Origin: GCA-2686265 sp036010965
GTDB lineage: Bacteria; Planctomycetota; UBA1135; GCA-002686595
Direction of reading: 5' to 3'
NCBI GenBank assembly: GCA_036010965.1
Contig: DASCMO010000023.1
Span: 37,271 to 101,270 of the forward strand
Length of the DNA: 64,000 bases
The translations under genes were made by a program, and so were the position numbers. Positions 27,714-35,022 of this stretch are shown here, one piece after another (position 1 is the stretch's first letter; the number at the start of each line of letters is the position of its first letter). The notes under the pieces are model-generated. The model was given only the letters and a program-made list of their open reading frames with translations, did no database searches and was not told the origin of the DNA.

Positions 27714-28835
27714 ATGGCCAAGTATCGGATCGCCTGGATGCCCGGAGACGGCATCGGCAACGACGTGATGGAGGCTGCCCGCCTCGTGCTCGACACCATG
27801 CAGTTCGACGCCGAGTACCTCCACGGCGACATCGGCTGGGAGTTCTGGTGCAAGGAGGGCGATGCTCTGCCCCAGCGCACGGTCGATCTGCTCGGAGAAG
27901 TCGACGCAGCGCTCTTCGGGGCGATCACCTCCAAGCCCAAGGAAGAGGCCCACGCCGAGCTGGCGAGCGAGCTGCGTGACAAGGGACTCACCTACCAGAG
28001 CCCGATCGTGCGCCTGCGCCAGCGCTTCAACCTGGCCACCAACCTGCGCCCCTGCAAGGCCTACCCGGGCAACCCGCTCAACTACCGCGAGGACATCGAC
28101 CTGATCGTGTTCCGCGAGAACACCGAGGACCTCTATGTCGGGGTCGAGTTTCACCCCGTCCCCGAGAGCCTCTCGGAGGAACTCACCAAGCATCCGCGCT
28201 GGGCCCGTTTCGTCGAGAAGAACGACCTGGAGGACATCGCCGTCAGCCTGCGCATCAACACCCGTGGTGGTTGTCGCAACATCGTCCGCGCCGCGTTCGA
28301 GTACGCAAAGCAGTTCGGCTATCCGACCGTGACGGTCGTCGAGAAGCCCAATGTCGTGCGAGAGACCTCGGGCCTGATGATCCGGACCGCGCGCGAGGTC
28401 GCGGCCGATTATCCCGGCATCGAGCTCTGGGAGACCAACATCGACGCCATGTGCATGTGGCTCGTGAAGAACCCGCAGAACTATGGTGTGCTCGTCGCGA
28501 CCAACATGTTCGGCGACATCGTCAGCGACCTCTGCGCCCAGCTCGTCGGCGGCCTCGGCTTTGCCAGCTCGGGCAACATCGGGGAGAAGCTGGCGGTCTT
28601 CGAACCGACCCACGGGTCGGCGCCAAAGTACGCCGGACAGCAGAAGGCCAACCCGACGGCCATGCTGCTGACGGCCCGGCTGATGCTCGACTGGCTGGGC
28701 GAGAAGGACGAGGCCGCGCGCCTCGAGGCCGCCATCGCCGAGACCATCGCCGACGGCTCGGTCCGCACCTACGACATGGGCGGCAGCCATTCGACCCTTG
28801 AGCTGGCCCGGGCCGTGGCCGACCGACTCGCCTGA
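27714..28835 (+). CDS. Isocitrate/isopropylmalate dehydrogenase family enzyme, isocitrate dehydrogenase-like
   Basis: 373 residues. Family signatures are IAWMPGDGIGNDV at the start, SPIVRLRQRFNLATNLRP for substrate binding, VFRENTEDLYVGVEF, and the metal-binding region NMFGDIVSDLCAQLVGGLG. The cofactor loop is HGSAPKYAGQQKANPTA: Lys-Tyr is the pair found in NADP-dependent bacterial isocitrate dehydrogenase, whereas NAD enzymes of the family usually have Asp-Ile there. Size and layout resemble the shorter NAD-type isocitrate/homoisocitrate enzymes. The likely reaction is oxidative decarboxylation of isocitrate to 2-oxoglutarate; the exact substrate is open. A MmgE/PrpD gene follows 36 bases later. 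Confidence 0.78.
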   Translation: MAKYRIAWMPGDGIGNDVMEAARLVLDTMQFDAEYLHGDIGWEFWCKEGDALPQRTVDLLGEVDAALFGAITSKPKEEAHAELASELRDKGLTYQSPIVRLRQRFNLATNLRPCKAYPGNPLNYREDIDLIVFRENTEDLYVGVEFHPVPESLSEELTKHPRWARFVEKNDLEDIAVSLRINTRGGCRNIVRAAFEYAKQFGYPTVTVVEKPNVVRETSGLMIRTAREVAADYPGIELWETNIDAMCMWLVKNPQNYGVLVATNMFGDIVSDLCAQLVGGLGFASSGNIGEKLAVFEPTHGSAPKYAGQQKANPTAMLLTARLMLDWLGEKDEAARLEAAIAETIADGSVRTYDMGGSHSTLELARAVADRLA

Positions 28836-28871
28836 TCCCCCCGCCCCGTCCCCTCTTTCCCCCTCGCCTCG

Positions 28872-30242
28872 ATGTCCACCGTCAGTCAGCAGTTCGCCGA
28901 GTTCTCCTCCGCCGTCCGCTTCGACGACCTGCCCGATGAGGTCGTGGCCGCCGTGCGCCGCTTCGTCTACGACAGCGTGGGCTGCGCCTTCGGCGGCGTG
29001 CGCACCCACGACTATTCGATCGCGGCGAAGGTCGACCGCGCCCTGGGCGGCGAAGAGCAGTGCACGATCATCGGCGCGGGGCGCAAGGGAAACGTGCTCT
29101 CGGGCGCCTTCCTGAACGCCCTCGCCGTGCGGGCCCTCGACTACAACGACATCTACTGGAAGCAGGATCCCAGCCACCCCTCGGACATCATTCCCGGTGT
29201 CTGGGCCTGCGGGGAGCTGGTCGACGCCGAGGGCGAGGATGTCGTGACGGCCATCGTGCTGGCCTACGAGCTCGAGATGCGCCTGTGCGAGGCGGCCTTC
29301 CCCGGCATTCGCGAGCGCGGCTGGCACCACGCGACCCTGACGGCCTTCGCCGCGGCGGCGGCCTGCGCGCGGGTGATGGGCCTCTCGGCGCCCCGCACCG
29401 CCCACGCCATCGGCATCGCCGGTTCGCGCCACGCGACCCTGGGCTGCGTGACCGCGGGCAAGCTGACCATGATGAAGAACACGGTCGATCCGATGGCGAC
29501 CCAGGCCGGGGCCTGGGCGGCGCTGCTGGCGGCCGAGGGATACGAGGGACCAGAGCACGTGTTCTGCGGCAAGGAAGGGCTCTCCGACGCCTACGGACCC
29601 GAGTGGAAGCTGGAGATCCTGACCGATGGTCTGGGGGACAGCTGGCGCATCCTCGATTGCGGGATGAAGGCCTTCCCGACCGAGGCGTTGACCCACGCCC
29701 CAATCTCCTGCGTGCTCGAGATCACCGCCGAGAACCAGATCGCCGCCGAGGAGGTGGCGGAGGTGCGCATCCAGACCCTGGTCAAGGCCGCGGACATCCT
29801 CTCCGATCCGTCCAAGTACGATCCGCGCACGCGCGAGACCGCCGACCACTCCCTGCCCTACTGCATCGCCGCCGCCCTGGCCCACGGGCGCGTGACGCCT
29901 GAGTTGTTCGAGGAGGAGGCGATCGCGGACCCGCGCGTGCGCATGAGCCTGGAGAAGATCAAGGTCTCGGCCAACATGGAGTTCGAGGCTGCCTTCCCCG
30001 AGATCCAGCGCTGTCACGTGGCCCTCGACACCACCGACGGACGCTCCTTCGAGAAGCAGATCGACTTCCCGATCGGTGACCCGCGTAAGCCCATGAGCTC
30101 CGAGCAGATGGACTCCAAGTTTGATGCCCTGTGCGGGGACGAGGTCAGCGAGGAGCGGCGCACCGCGATCCGCGCCGTGATCGAGTGCATCGGCGATGTC
30201 TCCGCGCGCGAGTTCATGGACACCCTGGCCTTCTCGGTCTGA
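28872..30242 (+). CDS. MmgE/PrpD family dehydratase (2-methylcitrate dehydratase-like)
   Basis: 456 residues, cytoplasmic. Conserved blocks: VRRFVYDSVGCAFGGVRT at the start, ALDYNDIYWKQDPSHPSDIIPG (catalytic region), GWHHATLTAFAAAAACARVMGL and KAFPTEALTHAP. The family dehydrates 2-methylcitrate or citrate-like acids and also includes cis-aconitate decarboxylase. Directly preceded by the isocitrate-dehydrogenase-like gene, it could supply isocitrate from citrate, since PrpD proteins have side activity on citrate; this is inference. No prpB or prpC lies beside it. The ABC transporter ATPase starts 12 bases downstream. Confidence 0.85.
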   Translation: MSTVSQQFAEFSSAVRFDDLPDEVVAAVRRFVYDSVGCAFGGVRTHDYSIAAKVDRALGGEEQCTIIGAGRKGNVLSGAFLNALAVRALDYNDIYWKQDPSHPSDIIPGVWACGELVDAEGEDVVTAIVLAYELEMRLCEAAFPGIRERGWHHATLTAFAAAAACARVMGLSAPRTAHAIGIAGSRHATLGCVTAGKLTMMKNTVDPMATQAGAWAALLAAEGYEGPEHVFCGKEGLSDAYGPEWKLEILTDGLGDSWRILDCGMKAFPTEALTHAPISCVLEITAENQIAAEEVAEVRIQTLVKAADILSDPSKYDPRTRETADHSLPYCIAAALAHGRVTPELFEEEAIADPRVRMSLEKIKVSANMEFEAAFPEIQRCHVALDTTDGRSFEKQIDFPIGDPRKPMSSEQMDSKFDALCGDEVSEERRTAIRAVIECIGDVSAREFMDTLAFSV

Positions 30243-30254
30243 GGGCGTCCGGGC

Positions 30255-31091
30255 ATGAGCGCGGAAGACGAGGCATCCCACGGCGCACCTTCCGCCCTCC
30301 AGCGGCCGGCTCTCAGGGTGCGCGGTTTCACCCGCTGCTACGGCCAGACGCTGGCGGTCGACGACCTCTCCTTCGAGGTCGGCGCAGGCGAGGTCCTGGG
30401 GTTGGTGGGCCCCAACGGCGCGGGCAAGACGACCACCTTGCGCTCAATCGTCGGCGTCCTGCCCATGCAGCAGGGCACCGTCGAGGTGGCGGGTCACGAC
30501 ATCGCCGGCGATCAGGTGGCCGCCAAGTCGGCCCTGGCCTGGATCCCCGAGGATCCGCGCCCATTCGAGATCCTGACGGTCGATGAGCACCTCGAGTTCA
30601 CGGCGTCGCTCTTCGGCCTCGGCGACGATTGGCGCGCTCGCGCGGACGAGCTGATCGAGGTCTTCGAGCTGTCGGAGAAGCGCGGCGCCCTGGGCTCCGA
30701 GCTCTCGCGCGGCATGCGCCAGAAGCTGGCCTTCTGCTGCGCGTGGCTCTCCGAACCCGAGGTGCTGTTGATGGACGAGCCCCTCTCGGGTCTCGACCCG
30801 CGCGGAATCCGCTCGGCGAAGAGCGCCATCGCCGACTGCGCGGCGAGCGGGACGGCGGTCGTGCTCTCCTCCCACCTGCTGGAGCTGATCGAGGAGCTGG
30901 CGGACCGGATCCTGATCCTGGATCGCGGGCGCGGCCTCTTCATCGGCAGTCTGGCGGAGGCGCGCGCCTCGGTCAGGGGCGGGGAAGACGCCAGCCTGGA
31001 AGAGGTTTTTCTGTCGATCACCGGTGAGCGGCGCGAGGACGGAGCGTCCACCGCTCCGGGCGCCCCCGCCGACGCGGGAGACCCAGGTTGA
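30255..31091 (+). CDS. ABC transporter ATP-binding protein
   Basis: 278 residues. Walker A GPNGAGKTTT (about 54-63), Q-loop ALAWIPED, signature SRGMRQKLAFCCAW in place of LSGGQ, Walker B VLLMDEPLSGLDP and H-loop VVLSSHLLE. The shape matches ABC-2 exporter ATPases (Nod/CcmA/NatA class). It overlaps the permease start by 4 bases (TTGA), so the two form one transporter. The final 30 residues are Ala/Pro-rich. Confidence 0.92.
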   Translation: MSAEDEASHGAPSALQRPALRVRGFTRCYGQTLAVDDLSFEVGAGEVLGLVGPNGAGKTTTLRSIVGVLPMQQGTVEVAGHDIAGDQVAAKSALAWIPEDPRPFEILTVDEHLEFTASLFGLGDDWRARADELIEVFELSEKRGALGSELSRGMRQKLAFCCAWLSEPEVLLMDEPLSGLDPRGIRSAKSAIADCAASGTAVVLSSHLLELIEELADRILILDRGRGLFIGSLAEARASVRGGEDASLEEVFLSITGERREDGASTAPGAPADAGDPG

Positions 31092-32782
31092 TCCTGGGCC
31101 ACCCGGGGCTGGGCAAGCTGGCACGCCTCAAGCTGCGCGGGACTCTCCGGCGGCAGGCGCGCAGGTTGCGCAGCCCCTCGGGGATCCTCTTCGCCCTGAT
31201 GGGGCTGGGGGTGATGGTGCTCTGGCTGTCAGCGATCCTCTTGAACACCACGGGACGCACCAAACTCAACCCGCCCCAACCGGTCACGCTCGTTGCCGTC
31301 GAGGCTTGCCTGGCGGCCTTCACCTTGATGGCGCTCTCGAGTGCTCCGAACGTGAAGGGCATCACCCTCCCACGATGTGAACTCGAGAGCCTCTTCTCGG
31401 CGCCCGTCTCCCGTGGCGACCTCGTGCGCCACCGCATGCAGGTGGATCTGGGGCGCGCCGTGCTGGGTGGTGTGATCTTCTCGATCATCGCCATGTCTCG
31501 CCTGCCGCACCCGCTGTTCAGTTTCGTGGGGACGTTCATGACCCTGATCACCCTCTCGGTCGTGCGCCAGATGGCCTCCCTCGCGCTCTGCGGCGTCGGC
31601 GGACTCCTGGGCAGGCTCGCCAGCGGTCGCGCGAATGCCGTCGTAGGGCTCGTGGTCGGGATCGGCCTCTTTCTGGGGCTGATGATGCTGATCTTCGGCG
31701 ACACCTTCTTCCTGTCCAAGTTGAGTGTGGGGGTTAGCGGCGGTTTGGCGGGTGTGCTGGAAAGCCCATTCGTCGCGCTGCTCGTCGCGCCCTGGCGCCC
31801 GTGGGCCGAGATGATGATCGCCACGAGCGTGTCGGGTTTCCTGGGCTGGGCCCTTCCTTGCGCGCTCCTCCTGCCCGTCCTCTACGAGGCCACAGCCCGT
31901 GTCCCGGCGGACTTTCGCGAGGCGTCCCTGCACACCGCCGGGCAGATCGAGCGCCGTCTGGAGCGCCTCAAGACCGCCGGTCCCCTGGGGGGCGGCAAGG
32001 TGTCCGCCGCCCTGTCCGCCCGACCGATCCCCTGGTTCTTCGGGCGCGGCCCGGCGCGCGCGGTGATCTGGGTCCGCACGGCGGACATCTGGCGCCGGGC
32101 TCGCGGGACCCTCCTGCGCTCCGCCATGATCCTCGGCCTGATCACCGTCGGGGCGGGCTACATCGTTTCCGAAGGAGCGGGAGGTGTTCTGGGCGGTCAC
32201 CTCATCGTGGCGTGGATCGGCCTGATCTACCTGGGAGCCGGGGTGCGCTTCGATTTCCGGGCCGACCTCGACCGCATGGAGCAGATCAAGACCTGGCCGA
32301 TCGGTGCGAGCCGTCTCTTCCTGGTCTCGCTGTTGCCCGGCGTGTTCCTGATCAGCGCCCTCGTGGGGGCGGCGATCTCGATCCGCGCCGCGGTCCTGGG
32401 GGCCGGGCACCCCGCGCTCCCGATCATCTTCGTCACCCTGCCCATCTGGGCCCTGGCGTGGATCGCCGTGGACAACATCGTCTTCCTCTACGCGCCCGTG
32501 CGCTTCATCCCCGGTCAGGACGGAGCCCTGCACCATACGGGCCGCACGATGGTCTTGCTGTTGTTGCGCATGGGGCTGCTGCTCTTCGCCCTGGGGCTGG
32601 TGGCCCTCGCCTCCGCCGTGGTGATGTTCGTCTGCGGGACCGGCCTGGGCCTGGGGGAGAGCGTCGCGCGCGCTGGCGCTGTCTGCGCGGGGGCGCTCGC
32701 CCTGCTCTCCATCGACGCGGGGCTGGTCTGGGTCGGCGGGCGCATGCTGCGCCGTTTCGATGTCGCGCGCGATCGCGCCTGA
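31088..32782 (+). CDS. ABC exporter membrane protein
   Basis: 564 residues from TTG 31088. Roughly 10-12 hydrophobic helices, including 41-58, 68-84, 130-150 and several after 340, with cytoplasmic loops such as CELESLFSAPVSRGDLVRHRM, typical of putative ABC exporter subunits of the ABC-2 group. The substrate is unknown. With the ATPase it forms a two-gene exporter; no periplasmic or outer-membrane partner is beside it. A central Arg/Lys-rich loop (about 280-335) separates two membrane bundles, so one chain may supply both halves. Confidence 0.82.
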   Translation: MILGHPGLGKLARLKLRGTLRRQARRLRSPSGILFALMGLGVMVLWLSAILLNTTGRTKLNPPQPVTLVAVEACLAAFTLMALSSAPNVKGITLPRCELESLFSAPVSRGDLVRHRMQVDLGRAVLGGVIFSIIAMSRLPHPLFSFVGTFMTLITLSVVRQMASLALCGVGGLLGRLASGRANAVVGLVVGIGLFLGLMMLIFGDTFFLSKLSVGVSGGLAGVLESPFVALLVAPWRPWAEMMIATSVSGFLGWALPCALLLPVLYEATARVPADFREASLHTAGQIERRLERLKTAGPLGGGKVSAALSARPIPWFFGRGPARAVIWVRTADIWRRARGTLLRSAMILGLITVGAGYIVSEGAGGVLGGHLIVAWIGLIYLGAGVRFDFRADLDRMEQIKTWPIGASRLFLVSLLPGVFLISALVGAAISIRAAVLGAGHPALPIIFVTLPIWALAWIAVDNIVFLYAPVRFIPGQDGALHHTGRTMVLLLLRMGLLLFALGLVALASAVVMFVCGTGLGLGESVARAGAVCAGALALLSIDAGLVWVGGRMLRRFDVARDRA

Positions 32783-32791
32783 CTCCCATCT

Positions 32792-32820
32792 AGGCGCATC
32801 CGCCAGGAGGCTTTGCGCCT
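32792..32820. terminator. Hairpin between convergent genes
   Basis: AGGCGCA and TGCGCCT form a 7-bp stem with a 15-base loop, 10 bases after the exporter stop and facing the convergent phosphatase gene. No T-run; weak. Confidence 0.3.
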
Positions 32821-32866
32821 GAGCGTTCTGGCGTGCAGCCTCGTGGCGGGCGCGGTTAGACCGATC

Positions 32867-33925
32867 TCAGCGCGCGCGATCCAGGGTCGCTGCCAGGTGC
32901 GGTTCGAGGCGCTCCCGCGTCGCCTGGTTGGCGAAGCCCACGAAGGACACGGGCGTCGTCGTGTCGAGGTCGAAGTCCAGCGCTCCGCCATCCTCGTCGA
33001 GCACGACGCAGCCCGCCTCGCGGGCGACCAGGATCGCCCCGGCGCAGTCGTAGGGTTTCGAACTCACGCAATCCGTCCCGACACGGTCACCCAGAGCGGC
33101 GCGCAGGTCGGCGATCATGCGGTAGGTGCCCAGGGCCAGCAGGGCCAGCTGTCCGCCGTTCGAGATGTACTGGTCGTCGTAGCAGTGGCGCACATCGGCG
33201 CCCTCGGCCGTGGCCAGGCGCTCGAAGAAGTCCGCGCTGATCGTGGACAGGAGCGGGCGCATGGCGTGGCTGAAGCAGAAGAAGGGGAAGTAGCCGTGGT
33301 CGGGGCGGTCGTCGTCGTCGCAGACGAGCGGGCGTTGTTCCTCGCGGGCGCCGTCGGCGAGGGCGTGGCGCTCGAGGCGCGCGCCGCCTCCGCGGCGAGC
33401 GTGGATCCAGCGCCAGGTCGCGGCGCGCGAATCCGGGATCTCGGCCAGCACTCCGTAGTTCACTTCCGAGAGGCGCGGCTGGGCGCTTCCGGGAGGACAG
33501 AAGGCGAGCACGGTCCAGGCCGGGCGCAGGTCGGCCATCAGGTTGCGCGTGCCGTCCACCGGATCGACGACGATGCGTGGGCCGCCGTGGTCGAAGCCGG
33601 GCAGGGTGACGGGGGCGCCGCCTGCCGGATCCGGCCCCATGTGGCGCCAGCCGCTGTCCTCGGTGAGCAGGGAGAGGGGCCCGCTGCGCGCGCACTCGCT
33701 GAGCCAGGAGCTGAGCACTTCCTCGGTCGGCAAATCGAGGCCGTAGGTCACGTCCCCCGCGCCTTGGGCCACCGGTCGGTCCACGTCGCTCAGGGCTCCG
33801 CGCTCCAGGGCAGAGCCCATGGCGTCGCGGGCGCCTGTGCGGATGCGGTCGCAGAGCTCACGCAGGCGGACTTCCCAGGTGTCGAGGTCGGTGGCGGGCG
33901 TCGCGGCGTGGTCGGGGCGGCTCAA
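32867..33925 (-). CDS. Inositol monophosphatase family phosphatase
   Basis: 352 residues if started at TTG 33925 (LSRPDHAATP); longer frames would run into the divergent trxB start, and ATG 33820 would cut the first helix. The two-metal phosphatase motifs are visible: TEDSG, VVDPVDGTRNLMADLRPAWTV and SSKPYDCAGAILVAREAGC. This family hydrolyses inositol phosphates, 3'-phosphoadenylate or fructose-1,6-bisphosphate. There is an inserted region between the DPVDGT and DCAG motifs (about 100 residues beyond the usual), so the substrate may be unusual. Start is uncertain. Confidence 0.75.
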   Translation of the reverse strand: MSRPDHAATPATDLDTWEVRLRELCDRIRTGARDAMGSALERGALSDVDRPVAQGAGDVTYGLDLPTEEVLSSWLSECARSGPLSLLTEDSGWRHMGPDPAGGAPVTLPGFDHGGPRIVVDPVDGTRNLMADLRPAWTVLAFCPPGSAQPRLSEVNYGVLAEIPDSRAATWRWIHARRGGGARLERHALADGAREEQRPLVCDDDDRPDHGYFPFFCFSHAMRPLLSTISADFFERLATAEGADVRHCYDDQYISNGGQLALLALGTYRMIADLRAALGDRVGTDCVSSKPYDCAGAILVAREAGCVVLDEDGGALDFDLDTTTPVSFVGFANQATRERLEPHLAATLDRAR

Positions 33926-34082
33926 GACTCGCCCACCTGCCCCGGGAGCTGATTTGCCTCGTGCAGTTCGAAAACGCGGGTGCTCGGCATCACATCGCTC
34001 GCTCTCCCGGCCGCGGCGGCTCGGCAGGGAAGCGATTGAACCATCGCCGTGGGCGAGGGGGCAAGGGTATCCTGCCGCCACC

Positions 34083-35006
34083 ATGAGCGACGCGCACGAA
34101 GTCATCATCATCGGATCCGGCCCGGCGGGCTACACCGCCGCGATCTACGCGGCACGCGCCAACCTGAGCCCGGTTCTCTTTCAGGGCATGCAGCCCGGTG
34201 GCCAGCTGACCATCACCACGGACGTCGAGAACTATCCCGGATATCCCGAGGGCGTGATGGGGCCGCAGATGATGGAGGAGTTCAAGGCCCAGGCTGAGCG
34301 CTTCGGGACCGAGATTCGCTTCGAGCAAGTGACGCGCGTGGACCTCGGTGAGCGTCCGTTCACGGTCGAGACGGATTTTGATTCGTTCCGGGCACGAGCA
34401 CTGATCATCTGCACCGGAGCCAGCGCCAAGCTGCTGGGCCTCGAGAGCGAGACGCGCCTGATGGGCCACGGCGTGTCGGCCTGCGCCACTTGCGACGGCG
34501 CCTTCTTCAAGGAAAAGGACGTGCTGGTCATCGGCGGGGGAGACACGGCCATGGAAGAGAGCATTTTCCTGACGCGCTTCGCGTCGAAGGTCACCGTCGT
34601 ACACCGTCGCGAAGGCCTGCGCGCCTCCCAGATCATGCTCGAGCGTGCTCGCGCCAACGAGCGCATCGACTGGGCCCTCAACACTGTCGTCAAGGAGATC
34701 CACGCCGACGAGGGCGGAAAGGTGTGCGCGGCGACCCTGACCGACACGAACACCGGCGAGGAGACCGAGCGCGCCTGCGACGGCGTCTTCATCGCCATCG
34801 GCCACCAGCCCAACAGCGAGCTCTTCGCCGACACCCTCGAGATGGACGATGTCGGCTACCTTCGGGTACACGACGGCACGAAGACCTCCGTCGAGGGCGT
34901 CTTCGCCGCCGGCGACGTGGCGGACAGCATCTACCGCCAGGCCGTCACGGCGGCCGGCACGGGCTGCATGGCCGCCATCGACGCGGAGCGCTGGCTGGAA
35001 TCCTGA
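34083..35006 (+). CDS. trxB: Thioredoxin reductase
   Basis: 307 residues from ATG 34083. FAD-binding IIIGSGPAGYTAAIYAARANL, the redox pair C134-A-T-C137 in VSACATCDGAFF, the NADPH-binding VIGGGDTAMEES plus the HRRE phosphate-binding motif, and the C-terminal VFAAGDVADSIYRQAVTAAGTGCMAAIDAERWL. The family reduces thioredoxin with NADPH. The frame is open further upstream, but GSGPAGY must sit near the N-terminus, which fixes the start. A TATCCT sequence lies 10 bases before the ATG, so the leader may be very short. Confidence 0.95.
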   Translation: MSDAHEVIIIGSGPAGYTAAIYAARANLSPVLFQGMQPGGQLTITTDVENYPGYPEGVMGPQMMEEFKAQAERFGTEIRFEQVTRVDLGERPFTVETDFDSFRARALIICTGASAKLLGLESETRLMGHGVSACATCDGAFFKEKDVLVIGGGDTAMEESIFLTRFASKVTVVHRREGLRASQIMLERARANERIDWALNTVVKEIHADEGGKVCAATLTDTNTGEETERACDGVFIAIGHQPNSELFADTLEMDDVGYLRVHDGTKTSVEGVFAAGDVADSIYRQAVTAAGTGCMAAIDAERWLES

Positions 35007-35022
35007 CGCTCCACGGAAGCGC

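Noticed and set aside
27588..30281. Long minus-strand open frame (about 897 codons) opposite the isocitrate-dehydrogenase-like and MmgE/PrpD genes
   Set aside because: Composition is His/Gly/Val/Asp-rich mirror code of real genes in GC-rich DNA; no family motif, and both plus-strand genes are clearly real.
33926..34111. Earlier minus-strand starts for the inositol-monophosphatase-like gene
   Set aside because: The added residues overlap the divergent trxB start region and show no conservation or signal peptide.
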